64,000 nucleotides of DNA, taken from NCBI GenBank assembly GCA_947478405.1, contig CANJVX010000003.1:84202-148201 (forward strand). The letters run 5' to 3'. The stretch comes from Beijerinckiaceae bacterium (GTDB lineage Bacteria > Pseudomonadota > Alphaproteobacteria > Rhizobiales > Beijerinckiaceae). The stretch's first letter is position 1; every line of letters begins with the position of its first letter. The notes below the pieces were generated by a model. It searched no databases and was not told the DNA's origin. It saw only the letters and a program-made list of their open reading frames with translations. The translations under genes were made by a program, and so were the position numbers. Shown piece after piece: positions 44,345 through 53,474 of the stretch.

Positions 44345-45079
44345 ATGCCCGTTGCAATAATAACTGGTGGGGCGAGTTGGTTCAGCCGGGAAACGGCGCG
44401 CATCCTTTTGGATGAAGGATGGCATGTGGAGCTGAGTGATATCAATATGGATCATCTGGCGGAGGTTTTGGCAGATTTGAACAAGCCTGGCAGACTGAAT
44501 GGAAAATTTCTGGATGTTACCGATCGCGAAAACGTCAAAGCGTATGTGCAGGGAATTGCAGAGACGCATGGAAATGTTGATGCGCTAGTTAATATTGCAG
44601 GTGGAACCAATCATCTATCTACTGCTCGTCTTCCGTTTCATGAATCAGATCCAGCGTATTGGGAGAAAGTTATCCGCCCCAGCTTTTATGGAATGATGCA
44701 TTGTGTCCATGCAGTGGTGCCGCATATGATAAAAGCGAGGCGAGGTGGTATTGTTTCTATCGCTTCCGGCATGGCATTGCGTGGGCAGGCGCGAATGGCG
44801 GTCTACTCAGCCGTAAAGCATGGGATTGTTGGGTTCAGTCAGGCAATTGCGCTTGAAGTGGCGCCTTTTGGTGTTCGGGTCAATTCAATTGCGCCTGGCA
44901 GCGCGGAATCACGGTGGTCCCCGGATTTAGCGGCGGCGCATCAAGGACGCTCGTCTCCTTTAGGTACCCGCACTACCGCCCGCGATGTCGCGAATGGCAT
45001 TTGTTTTCTTTTGTCGGACAAGGCAGCGCATGTAACGGGCAGTTGTCTCGATCTTTCTGGTGGTACCTTGTTGCACTGA
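44345..45079 (+). CDS. SDR-family oxidoreductase with altered glycine motif
   Basis: A 244-residue SDR. The Rossmann glycine motif reads TGGASWFSRETA instead of TGxxxGxG, losing its last glycines. The catalytic tetrad looks intact (NIAGG, SIASG, YSAVKHG). The C-terminus ends in LDLSGGTLLH. It starts 17 bases after the second Bug gene, in the plus-strand catabolic operon. Cofactor binding may be weaker or changed. Confidence 0.9.
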   Translation: MPVAIITGGASWFSRETARILLDEGWHVELSDINMDHLAEVLADLNKPGRLNGKFLDVTDRENVKAYVQGIAETHGNVDALVNIAGGTNHLSTARLPFHESDPAYWEKVIRPSFYGMMHCVHAVVPHMIKARRGGIVSIASGMALRGQARMAVYSAVKHGIVGFSQAIALEVAPFGVRVNSIAPGSAESRWSPDLAAAHQGRSSPLGTRTTARDVANGICFLLSDKAAHVTGSCLDLSGGTLLH

Positions 45080-45116
45080 CGACCCGAGAGAATAACACAT
45101 CCAAGGAATTAATGCC

Positions 45117-46583
45117 GTGAATAGTCCTGTCCTTGAAAAGCCGTCGATAGTGAAGCTAAGAAAGAAAGCGGATCAATCTCTTGCCGAGCTAGAGATGTTA
45201 ATTAAACGCGACCTGGAATTTCTTGAGTATCCATCGAAGAGCTGGTTGCCGAAAATCGAAGGTCCTCAAGGAGCACATGTTTATGATGTGGTGGTGGTCG
45301 GGGCTGGTCATTGTGGAGTCACTGCCGCATTCGCGCTAATGCGTGAGAAGGTAACAAATATACTCGTCATCGAAAAAAGCTCTATTGGCAGCGAGGGGCC
45401 ATGGCAGACTTATGCGCGCATGCCGGATTTACGGACGCGAAAAAATGTTACAGGCAATGAATTGGGTTATCCCAACATCACGTTCCGTGCCTATTACGAG
45501 GCACGGGAGGGTGTCGAAGCCTATACGAAATTACAGCGGATCAGCTGTGATGAATGGACATGTTATCTTCTTTGGCTGAGACGCTTCCTTCAAATCCCTG
45601 TTCAAAATGATACGGAGCTGGCTTCAATATCGCCGCGAGACAATTTATTTTGTTTAACCGTCAATAGCGAAGGTAAGACCAAAGAGATTTACACGCGACG
45701 TGTGATTATGACCACTGGCCCCTTATCGATGGGTGGTTCGAATATTCCATTTGAAATCCGCGAGGGCTTGAACTCGACGCATTTTATCTCTGCTTATGAC
45801 GAATATGACTTTAGCCGGTTAAAAAACAAACGTGTGGTGGTCGTTGGCGCGGGAGCTTCAGCTTTTGACAATGCTGGTGAAGCGCTAGAAAATGGCGCAG
45901 CGCATGTTCATCTCCTTATGCGGCGCGCAAAAATACCCCCCGTTAGCGTGATACGTTGGACTGATTGGTCTGGTTTTTTACAAACTTACGCTGACCTTTC
46001 GGATGAACAAAAATGGAAATTGATGCATCAGGTTCAGCGCAATGCAGCTCCACCAACACCTCGCGCAATCAAACGCGTCGAGGGAAAAAGTAATTTCGAT
46101 ATTCACTTCAGTTCGCAGATACATTCTGCGCGGATGGCCGGTGATGCGGTTGAGTTAATAACTGGGTCCGGGAAAATTGAAGCTGATTTTTTAGTACTCG
46201 CTACGGGATTTAGTTTTGATTTAAAGAAGAGCAGACCGCTGGCGGAAATTGTGGATCACATTGCTGTTTGGGGAGATAAATATAGCCCCTCGGGCGGTGG
46301 CTCAGAGAAGTATCTGAACTCGCCTTATCTAGGGCGCAATTACGAATTTGTAGAAAAGGCCTCCGGCGAGGCGCCGTGGCTCAAACATATCTACTGCTAC
46401 AACCAGTCCTCGACTTTGAGTATGGGGCCAACGGGTCGCGTAAGCGGTCTTAAATATGGAATTAAACGCCTAATGATGGGTGTCTGCGGTGGACTTATGC
46501 GTGAGGATTTCGATCACCATCTGTCCGCGGTCACAGCTTATAATGCAAATGAATTTGAGGGTCATCCCTGGATTGGTGAGTAA
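45117..46583 (+). CDS. Flavoprotein monooxygenase-like NAD(P)/FAD-dependent oxidoreductase
   Basis: A 488-residue, probably soluble protein with no clear signal. The FAD-binding motif is VVVVGAGHCGVTAAF (about 58-72), the second nucleotide motif KRVVVVGAGASAFDNAGEAL (about 240-259), and VLATGFSFDL near 365 is the late ATG-type motif. PWQTYARMPDLRTRK near 100 resembles the segment before the BVMO/FMO fingerprint, but I cannot see a complete FxGxxxHxxxW. It could be a Baeyer-Villiger or N-hydroxylating monooxygenase. The next gene overlaps its last base. Confidence 0.85.
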   Translation: MNSPVLEKPSIVKLRKKADQSLAELEMLIKRDLEFLEYPSKSWLPKIEGPQGAHVYDVVVVGAGHCGVTAAFALMREKVTNILVIEKSSIGSEGPWQTYARMPDLRTRKNVTGNELGYPNITFRAYYEAREGVEAYTKLQRISCDEWTCYLLWLRRFLQIPVQNDTELASISPRDNLFCLTVNSEGKTKEIYTRRVIMTTGPLSMGGSNIPFEIREGLNSTHFISAYDEYDFSRLKNKRVVVVGAGASAFDNAGEALENGAAHVHLLMRRAKIPPVSVIRWTDWSGFLQTYADLSDEQKWKLMHQVQRNAAPPTPRAIKRVEGKSNFDIHFSSQIHSARMAGDAVELITGSGKIEADFLVLATGFSFDLKKSRPLAEIVDHIAVWGDKYSPSGGGSEKYLNSPYLGRNYEFVEKASGEAPWLKHIYCYNQSSTLSMGPTGRVSGLKYGIKRLMMGVCGGLMREDFDHHLSAVTAYNANEFEGHPWIGE

Positions 46584-47284
46584 TGACAGAGATAAAATGC
46601 GCGATTGTGACAGGAGCTGGCAGCGGCATTGGCTATGCCATAGCCTGTCGCTTGGTGAGAGAAGGCTATTTTGTGACGGGTCTCGATGTCACTTGGCGTG
46701 AGCCAGTTAATCCGGATATTCTCTTCGAGCGGGTTGATTGTGATATGCGCAAATCGGATCAGATCAAGGCCGCTTTTGCGCATGTAATGAAAGTGCGAGG
46801 TCGTGTTGATGTTCTCGTCAATTCTGCTGGTGTCAGTGGTCGGTGGACTGTTGCTACCATCAGTGATGAAGAATGGAAACGCGTTCTCGATATCAATCTT
46901 TTTGGTACATTCGCCTCTATGCGTGAGGCCGCGCAAATAATGTCGGCTCAAAGGAGGGGTGTGATCATCAATATTGCTTCGAATCGCGGTCTACATGGAT
47001 TGAAGAATGGCGCTCCCTATGCCGCTTCGAAGGGAGCCGTTTTGGCATTAACCAAATCAGCTGCCTTGGAATTAGCGCCATCTAATGTGGGCGTTTTTGC
47101 AATTCTGCCAGGTTCAACGGATACGCCGCTTTTGCGTGGCACTCGTAGTGATGAGCAGGTCGCGCAAATTGTTGGTCTGAATAAGCCCGAACATGTTGCC
47201 GATGCTATTCTTCCGTTGCTGTCGCCCGATGCACTTGCTTTTAATGGCGCTTGCATCTCAATTTCTCGCCATATGGCTGTTTAG
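46583..47284 (+). CDS. SDR-family oxidoreductase
   Basis: A 233-residue SDR starting on the last base of the flavoprotein stop (TAATG). The motif set is full: VTGAGSGIGYAIACRL, NSAGVSG, NIASNRG and YAASKGAVLALTKSAALEL, then PGSTDTPL. It is somewhat shorter than usual (about 245-250). It probably oxidises an alcohol in the same pathway as its neighbours. Confidence 0.92.
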   Translation: MTEIKCAIVTGAGSGIGYAIACRLVREGYFVTGLDVTWREPVNPDILFERVDCDMRKSDQIKAAFAHVMKVRGRVDVLVNSAGVSGRWTVATISDEEWKRVLDINLFGTFASMREAAQIMSAQRRGVIINIASNRGLHGLKNGAPYAASKGAVLALTKSAALELAPSNVGVFAILPGSTDTPLLRGTRSDEQVAQIVGLNKPEHVADAILPLLSPDALAFNGACISISRHMAV

Positions 47285-47313
47285 GCCAAATAAGAAAAAA
47301 AGGGAGATATAAC

Positions 47314-48981
47314 ATGGCAACCGTCGCACAGGTGATCGCACACACGCTTAAAGCGTATGGAACCGAGAAATTCTTTTGCCTCTGCGGTGGCGACCATGAT
47401 CTTTGGTACGCGTTGGATGATGTTGGTATCGAAATCATTAATTGCCGGAGCGAAAATGCTGCCGTTTATATGGCCGATGGTTACGCGCGAATGTCCGGAA
47501 AACCCGGTTTTGTATATGGACAACGTGGTCCGGGTGTCGCCAATTTGGCCGGTTCGCTTGCAGATGCGTGGTGGGCTAAAAGTCCCGTCATATCCCTGAC
47601 ATCTTCGATTGCGCTGACGTCACGCGATAGATTTGAATATCAGGAGATGGATGGAATTCCCCTCCATCAAGGCGTGACCAAATGGAATAAGACGGTATCT
47701 ACACCTGATCGCGCCGCGGCAATGCTGCGAGCTGCTATTCGTATTGCGTTATCGCCATCACCCGGTCCGGTTCATCTGGAAATTCCGGCAGATATGTTTC
47801 ATTTGGAATCGGGTGAAGAGATTTATTGTGAACCCGATTATGTAAAGTTAAACGGCGCGCGCGCTCCGGCAGATCTCAGCCGCATTGAGAAGATTGTTCA
47901 AGCACTCGGCAATGCCAAGAGGCCGCTTATTGTTGCTGGCAAGGGAGTGATTATTTCCCAGGCATGGGATGAGTTGACGAAATTTGCTGAAGCGATGCAG
48001 ATCCCTGTTGTGACCACTCTTGGTGGTAAGGGAGCTATTGACGAAATGCATCCAATGGCTGTGGGTGTGATTGGGCGCAACTCTCGGAAAATTGGCAATG
48101 ATGCGGTGCGTGAATGCGACATGGTTTTGGCCATTGGTACCCGTTTGGGTGGCCTCGCAACTCATCGTTGGACATTGCCTTTTGATCAAAAGCGCATTTT
48201 TCAGATTGACGCCGATCCACATATTTTAGGACACAATTTCAAAACTGAACTGTCTGTGGCGGCCGATGCAAAACTTGCGATTTCAGCTGCGCTTGATGCC
48301 TGCCGTCGGCTCTATCCGGGTCGTGTGGGTAGTGAATGGTCAGGTTCTGTCACTACTCGTGTTGAAGAATGGCGAGGCCATGCGGCACAGGTGCACGTAG
48401 CGCAGAAGGTTGAAGGGATTCATCCCGCTGAAGTCATTGCGGCCTTGGCGCGTGTGTTGAAGCCGGGAGATGTAATCGGAGCAGATACCGGCGCCCACGG
48501 TGGATGGGTGGGGGCACTCTACCCCGTTGCAGCCGGGCAAACCATGTTCCGCGCTAACGGGTCGCTTGGCTGGGTCTTCCCGGGTGCGCTTGGCACGAAA
48601 TTGGGCGATCCATCTAAGCGTGTCATTGCCGTGACGGGTGATGGTGGCATGCTCTATCATGTTGCGGAATTTGAGACGGCAATGCGTTGCTCTATTCCGA
48701 TTGTTGTCGTGGTCATGAATAATGCATGTTTGGCATCTGAGTATCAGACGCAAAAGCGCCACAAGCGAATAGTCAAATCGGTTCTTGATTTTAATGATGT
48801 AGATTTTGCGGCTGTAGCGCGCTCCTTTGGTGCGTGGGGTAAGCGTATTGAAGATGTGAAGTATCTTGATGCTGCGATTGAAGAAGCTTTGATATGCGGA
48901 CGTCCCGCGTTGTTGGATATAAAGGTTAGCCGTGAGGCGGAATCGCCGTCAGCCAATCGAGATAAGACACGCTTTGTTTAG
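47314..48981 (+). CDS. Thiamine diphosphate-dependent enzyme (acetolactate synthase / dione hydrolase superfamily)
   Basis: The ATG at 47314 follows AGGGAG; 555 residues in the three-domain ThDP order. The catalytic Glu47 is in NCRSENAA. The middle domain has VIAVTGDGGML near residue 442 and ends the ThDP motif with VVMNN about 28 residues later. FAD-type residues of acetolactate synthase cannot be confirmed. Relatives decarboxylate 2-oxoacids, join them or hydrolyse cyclic 1,2-diones. The three SDRs before and after it and a CoA-acylating aldehyde dehydrogenase suggest cleavage of a keto or dione intermediate. The exact reaction is unknown. Confidence 0.9.
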   Translation: MATVAQVIAHTLKAYGTEKFFCLCGGDHDLWYALDDVGIEIINCRSENAAVYMADGYARMSGKPGFVYGQRGPGVANLAGSLADAWWAKSPVISLTSSIALTSRDRFEYQEMDGIPLHQGVTKWNKTVSTPDRAAAMLRAAIRIALSPSPGPVHLEIPADMFHLESGEEIYCEPDYVKLNGARAPADLSRIEKIVQALGNAKRPLIVAGKGVIISQAWDELTKFAEAMQIPVVTTLGGKGAIDEMHPMAVGVIGRNSRKIGNDAVRECDMVLAIGTRLGGLATHRWTLPFDQKRIFQIDADPHILGHNFKTELSVAADAKLAISAALDACRRLYPGRVGSEWSGSVTTRVEEWRGHAAQVHVAQKVEGIHPAEVIAALARVLKPGDVIGADTGAHGGWVGALYPVAAGQTMFRANGSLGWVFPGALGTKLGDPSKRVIAVTGDGGMLYHVAEFETAMRCSIPIVVVVMNNACLASEYQTQKRHKRIVKSVLDFNDVDFAAVARSFGAWGKRIEDVKYLDAAIEEALICGRPALLDIKVSREAESPSANRDKTRFV

Positions 48982-49009
48982 TGCGCATAAATTTTTGGAG
49001 GGTTTGTTT

Positions 49010-49948
49010 ATGCCCAATATGTATGAAGGTGACTTTTCTTGGCCGAATGGCGCATACATTGCGGTAGTCTTCAACATGTCTTGGGAGACACCAGATCATG
49101 GCGTCGGTGTTCGCCCTAATGGCAAGTATAAGCGGGCGATGCGCCCCATTTATGAGGCAGCTTTTGCGGATACGGGTGGAGTACAGAGACTTATTGACCT
49201 CTGGTACCGGTTCGATATTCGCACGAGTTGCTATATTGATGGGCTCACTGTCGAGCAATTTCCAAAATTGACCAAAAGTGTTTGCGACCTTGGTCATGAA
49301 TTCATTGTTCAAGGTTGGACACATGAATTTCTCTATGAAATGACCGTTAAAGAGCAGGAAGAGGCAATACGGCGGACGAACCAAACGATCCTAGATGTAA
49401 CCGGGAAACGCGCCTATGGCTTTTCAAGTGCAGGCGGGCATCTGACCGCAGAAACTTTTTCAATTTTAGCGGATCAGGGATTTACCTATTCTTGTGGCCT
49501 GCGCAATGCAGAAGTGCCCTTCATTATTCCGGTTGGCGAAAAGAAGCTTGTTGGCATGACGAGCTATGCCGTGTCCGATACGCCAACCGCCCGTAGCACA
49601 TTGACGCCGCGTGAAGTGTTGCAAATGTGGCAAGATTATTTCGACGTTCTCTATGAAGAGGGACGGCGCGGCTTTCCAAAGATGCTAGCCTATGGAACGC
49701 ATCCCGCGCATGCCCATGGTCATCGTATAAAACCGATTGAAGATGTTCTGAATTATGTTCAGGGCAAAGACAAGGTTTGGCTCGCCACACGGGGTGAAAT
49801 CGCAGATTGGATGCTGTCGAAATATCCGCATATGGACCTGTCGAAATTTTATCCCGAAGCTGGCAATTCCGACAAAATTTATGGATTGGGAATTGGTCTA
49901 GGGGGCGAAGAGGCGCGGCAGAAAGCTTATTCGTACAGAGCTGAGTGA
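49010..49948 (+). CDS. NodB-fold hydrolase, polysaccharide deacetylase family, PuuE-like
   Basis: The ATG at 49010 follows TGGAGGG; 312 residues. The fold is the polysaccharide deacetylase barrel (TSCYIDGLTVEQFPKL, HEFIVQGWTHEFLYEMT, YGFSSAGGHLTAETFSILADQGFTYSCGLRN). The first motif is FNMSWE instead of TFDDG, and the second is WTHEFLYEMT without the normal H-x(3)-H metal pair. Loss of metal ligands is seen in the PuuE/cyclic-imide hydrolase branch, which opens ring amides rather than deacetylating sugars. In a catabolic operon that reading is more likely, but it is an inference. Confidence 0.85.
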   Translation: MPNMYEGDFSWPNGAYIAVVFNMSWETPDHGVGVRPNGKYKRAMRPIYEAAFADTGGVQRLIDLWYRFDIRTSCYIDGLTVEQFPKLTKSVCDLGHEFIVQGWTHEFLYEMTVKEQEEAIRRTNQTILDVTGKRAYGFSSAGGHLTAETFSILADQGFTYSCGLRNAEVPFIIPVGEKKLVGMTSYAVSDTPTARSTLTPREVLQMWQDYFDVLYEEGRRGFPKMLAYGTHPAHAHGHRIKPIEDVLNYVQGKDKVWLATRGEIADWMLSKYPHMDLSKFYPEAGNSDKIYGLGIGLGGEEARQKAYSYRAE

Positions 49949-50793
49949 GATTCATGTTGACGGGGAAAACTGCTGTCGTCACTGGGGCTAGCTATGGGCT
50001 TGGTAAAGTGATGAGCCTCGCTTTGGCGGGTGCAGGCGCTCGCGTTTTTGGTGTTGCGCGTAGCGCCAATTTGCTCCGTGATCTTGCGCAGCACGTAAAG
50101 GCTAAGGCCGAGCACGATCTTCTTGTTCCGGTTCCGGCTGATCTTTCAACGCGAGAGGGTTGCAGCGCGGCAGTCCAATTAGTCCAGGATCATACCGAGG
50201 GTGTTGATATTCTTATCAATAATGCCGGCGTGGGAGCCAATTTTGCGCGACCTCTTGATCATGCGGGGCCGTTGCGGTTTTGGGAATGCGATCCGGAGAA
50301 ATGGGATCGGTCTGTTTTTCTCAATCACCAAGCGCCATTTCATCTAGCGCAGCGTTTTGTCCCGTATATGATCGCGCAGGCTTGGGGACGGGTAATTAAT
50401 GTCACGACCAATTTTCATACGATGCTGGGGGCAGGGCGCGCCGGCTATGGACCCGGCAAGGCTGGGCTTGAAGCCAGCACTCTCATTTGGAGCAAGGAGC
50501 TTCATGGGACCGGCGTTTTGGTGAATATTCTCAATCCCGGTGGCCCGACGGCAACGCCCATCCATGCACATTCGCGTGGTTCTGAATTGCATGAAATGTT
50601 GCAACCCGAAATCATGAGCGAACCGATTTTGTGGCTTTGTAGTGATCGAGCCAATGGTGTGACCGGCCGGCGGTTTGACGCAAAGTCTTGGGACAAGTCT
50701 AGCGCGATACCGATACTCGATAAGGTGAGTAAACCGGCGGCATGGGATAGCTTATCGACAGGCGTTTCGAAAATGCCAAAGTTTTTTGGATAG
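49945..50793 (+). CDS. SDR-family oxidoreductase
   Basis: A 282-residue SDR, starting at a GTG that overlaps the preceding TGA (GTGA) or at the ATG at 49954. It has VVTGASYGLGKVMSLAL for the cofactor, NNAGVGANFARP, and NVTTNFHTM, with YGPGKAGLEA as Tyr-x-x-x-Lys. A long C-terminal tail (about 230-282, RRFDAKSWDKSSAIPILDKV...) is unusual for SDRs and could form a lid or a partner contact. It is cotranscribed with the deacetylase-fold gene. Confidence 0.9.
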   Translation: MRFMLTGKTAVVTGASYGLGKVMSLALAGAGARVFGVARSANLLRDLAQHVKAKAEHDLLVPVPADLSTREGCSAAVQLVQDHTEGVDILINNAGVGANFARPLDHAGPLRFWECDPEKWDRSVFLNHQAPFHLAQRFVPYMIAQAWGRVINVTTNFHTMLGAGRAGYGPGKAGLEASTLIWSKELHGTGVLVNILNPGGPTATPIHAHSRGSELHEMLQPEIMSEPILWLCSDRANGVTGRRFDAKSWDKSSAIPILDKVSKPAAWDSLSTGVSKMPKFFG

Positions 50794-50842
50794 AGTTTGG
50801 ATTTGCGTTCGTAGAACAAGAATAGAATTTCGGGGAAGAAGT

Positions 50843-52336
50843 ATGGGTGTAATTGGTCATTTCATCGGCGGCCGGCATTTAAAGCTCGAAGGGGGCAATA
50901 CATTGCAGTTGATTGATCCGGCCACCGGCCATGCGCTCGATAAAGTGTCGTTGGGCGGCGCGCAGGATATTCAGGCGGCTGTTGAGGCCGCTCAGGCGGC
51001 TTTGCCCTCGTGGTCAGCTACGCCACCAGTGCGGCGTGCTGCTGTTCTGTTTCGGTTTCGGGATCTGATTGAAAAACATGCTGATGAATTGGCCGCTCTC
51101 ATAACGCGTGAGCATGGCAAGGTATTAGCGGATGCGCGCGGTTCGCTGCAGCGCGGCTTGGAAGTTGTGGAGTTTGCTTGTGGTATTCCGCATTTACTGA
51201 AGGGCGAATTTTTAGAAAATGTTGGTACAGGTGTCGACTCCTATTCGTTACGCCAGCCCGTTGGCATCTGTGCAGGCATCACGCCATTTAATTTTCCGGC
51301 GATGGTACCGATGTGGATGTTCCCAATTGCAATTGCCTGCGGCAATGTATTTATACTCAAACCCTCTGAAAAAGTTCCGAGCTGCGCAATGCGTCTGGCG
51401 GAATTATTTATGCAAGCAGGCCTACCGCAAGGTGTATTGAATGTTGTGAATGGCAGCAAAGATTGCGTGGATGCAATTCTTGCTCATCCGCAGATCGATG
51501 CAGTTAGCTTCGTTGGTTCTACGGGCGTTGCCGAATATGTTTATCGTTCGGGGACTGCGTCTGGAAAACGTGTCCAAGCGCTGGGTGGTGCTAAGAACCA
51601 TCTCGTCGTCATGCCTGACGCCGATCTTGAAAACACTACGGAAGCGTTGATGGGCGCTGCTTATGGTTCGGCAGGCGAGAGATGTATGGCTGTTTCCGTC
51701 GCTTTGGCTGTTGGCGATGCAGCCGATCCTCTGGTGGAGCGTCTTTCCAAGCGCGTGCGAGCGATGAAAGTCGGGCCTGGAACAGCACTTGATTCAGATA
51801 TGGGTCCGTTGGTGACACGTGAGCATCGTGATAAAGTTTCATCCTATGTCGACGTCGGCGTAGCCGAGGGCGCGTCGTTAGTAGTCGATGGGCGTGGACT
51901 TAAATTGCAAGGCTATGAAGGTGGTGCCTACCTTGGTGGAAGCTTGTTTGATCACGTGATGCCCGAGATGCGCATATATAAGGAAGAGATCTTCGGCCCT
52001 GTGCTGTGTGTAGTGCGTGTCCCGAGCCTGGACACAGCCATTGAACTCATCAATCGTCATGAATATGGCAATGGAACTGCGATTTTCACCCAGGACGGCG
52101 ACGCAGCGCGACATTTTGTTAATCGTATAAAAATTGGTATGACAGGTGTGAACGTCGCTATACCGGTGCCGATGGCATTCTTCTCATTTGGTGGCTGGAA
52201 GCGATCTTTATTCGGTGATCACAATGTGCATGGGATGGACGGTGTGCGCTTCTACACACGGCTTAAAACCGTGACATCGCGGTGGCCGGATGGACGCCGG
52301 ATCAATGCGGAATTTACCATGCCGACGATGAGATAA
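50843..52336 (+). CDS. mmsA: CoA-acylating methylmalonate-semialdehyde dehydrogenase
   Basis: The ATG at 50843 follows GGGGAAG; 497 residues. The aldehyde dehydrogenase fold has GITPFNFPAMVPMWMFPIAIACGNVFILKPSEK, FVGSTGVAEYV, and catalytic Cys281 in GSAGERCMAVS, all strongly MmsA-like. It turns malonate or methylmalonate semialdehydes into acetyl- or propionyl-CoA in valine, inositol and some aromatic pathways. It ends the first catabolic block and probably feeds its product into central metabolism. Confidence 0.93.
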   Translation: MGVIGHFIGGRHLKLEGGNTLQLIDPATGHALDKVSLGGAQDIQAAVEAAQAALPSWSATPPVRRAAVLFRFRDLIEKHADELAALITREHGKVLADARGSLQRGLEVVEFACGIPHLLKGEFLENVGTGVDSYSLRQPVGICAGITPFNFPAMVPMWMFPIAIACGNVFILKPSEKVPSCAMRLAELFMQAGLPQGVLNVVNGSKDCVDAILAHPQIDAVSFVGSTGVAEYVYRSGTASGKRVQALGGAKNHLVVMPDADLENTTEALMGAAYGSAGERCMAVSVALAVGDAADPLVERLSKRVRAMKVGPGTALDSDMGPLVTREHRDKVSSYVDVGVAEGASLVVDGRGLKLQGYEGGAYLGGSLFDHVMPEMRIYKEEIFGPVLCVVRVPSLDTAIELINRHEYGNGTAIFTQDGDAARHFVNRIKIGMTGVNVAIPVPMAFFSFGGWKRSLFGDHNVHGMDGVRFYTRLKTVTSRWPDGRRINAEFTMPTMR

Positions 52337-52445
52337 TAATTTTTGGTAGAGGCGGAATCGCCTCCCCAGAACCCCCACGAGTGTCGTCGACCATCCCAGC
52401 GCAAGCTACAATTTCAATTATTGAATAAGACACCGACAGGGCGAG

Positions 52446-53372
52446 CTAATGTGGTTTGTTCTCTACTTCTTGCTTTGTTTTTAGTTTGTTGAGCTTGAGT
52501 TTTTGTGCACTCAATTGCACCTCGTTGATAAATTCCTTTAGTCCTTGGGTTATCCACGCGTCCCTTCGCCAGATCATGACGCGCGAAATCCAGAAATCAT
52601 GAATCGCACTGCTCGTAATTTGACCTTCATCGAATTGGCGTTGGAGCGATAATTTTGGGGCGACTGTATAGCCGGCGCCGCGACTAACCATTCGTGCTAC
52701 TGCGAGAATAGAGTCCGTTTCCATAATTATTTCCGGTTTGATATTTTTTTCAGTAAAAAGTCGTTCGATCACTTCGCGGGTCGTTAGTGATCTCCTAGCC
52801 AAAATCAATCTACGATCAGATATAGTCTGGAGGTTGATAGGGTGACCATCAAGCGATCCTACTTGTCCGAAGAGATGTATGGGCTCGTTAAATATATGTT
52901 GTGTTTCGAGGTCCGAATGTGGATCTTTCGCAGTTAAGATCGCAATATCAAGTTCTTCGGACAAAACCGCTTTGCGAAGAATATCACTTGGATGTTCTTG
53001 GAGGTGAATTTTTACATCCGGCCACTTCGTCATGAAAGAATGGATAGCCTCAACCGCTAAATGGTCTGTGAGACCAGGGGTGCAGCCGATCCGGATCGTT
53101 CCTCTGGGCTGATGGCCTAGATCGCCAAGCTCGGATTTTACCCTCTCCACAGAACGCAGCACGGTTTCGCAACGGTTGAGGAGAATTTTTCCCGCCTCTG
53201 TGAGCGCAACGCCTCTTGCTCGTCTTAGAAAGAGAATGACCTCTAACTCCCGCTCTAGGAGTTGAATTTGTCGGGTGAGTGCTGGTTGTGCAACGCACAA
53301 TTGTTCTGCTGCACGGCTTAGGGACCCGTGCTGGGCGACAGATGCAAAATACCGGAGCTGCTGAAACTTCAT
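52446..53372 (-). CDS. LysR-family transcriptional regulator
   Basis: A 308-residue LysR protein: N-terminal helix-turn-helix MKFQQLRYFASVAQHGSLSRAAEQLCVAQPALTRQIQLLERELEVILFLRRARGVALTEAG, then an effector domain (TIRIGCTPGLTDHLAVEAIHSFMTKWPDVKIHLQE). It reads towards the end of the first catabolic block and is divergent from the amidohydrolase gene, so it probably controls the second block. Confidence 0.94.
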   Translation of the reverse strand: MKFQQLRYFASVAQHGSLSRAAEQLCVAQPALTRQIQLLERELEVILFLRRARGVALTEAGKILLNRCETVLRSVERVKSELGDLGHQPRGTIRIGCTPGLTDHLAVEAIHSFMTKWPDVKIHLQEHPSDILRKAVLSEELDIAILTAKDPHSDLETQHIFNEPIHLFGQVGSLDGHPINLQTISDRRLILARRSLTTREVIERLFTEKNIKPEIIMETDSILAVARMVSRGAGYTVAPKLSLQRQFDEGQITSSAIHDFWISRVMIWRRDAWITQGLKEFINEVQLSAQKLKLNKLKTKQEVENKPH

Positions 53373-53474
53373 TTAAGAACTCCTATAACTTAATTATATG
53401 GCTCGAATATAAAATAAGGATTTGCAATAAGGAAGCATGTGCTCCCCACTCTCTGAAGAGATGGAGGATCTAAA

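Noticed and set aside
52349..52364. GAGGCG/CGCCTC hairpin after the MmsA-type gene
   Set aside because: The stem is only six pairs and no T-run follows on either strand, so it is not convincing as a terminator.
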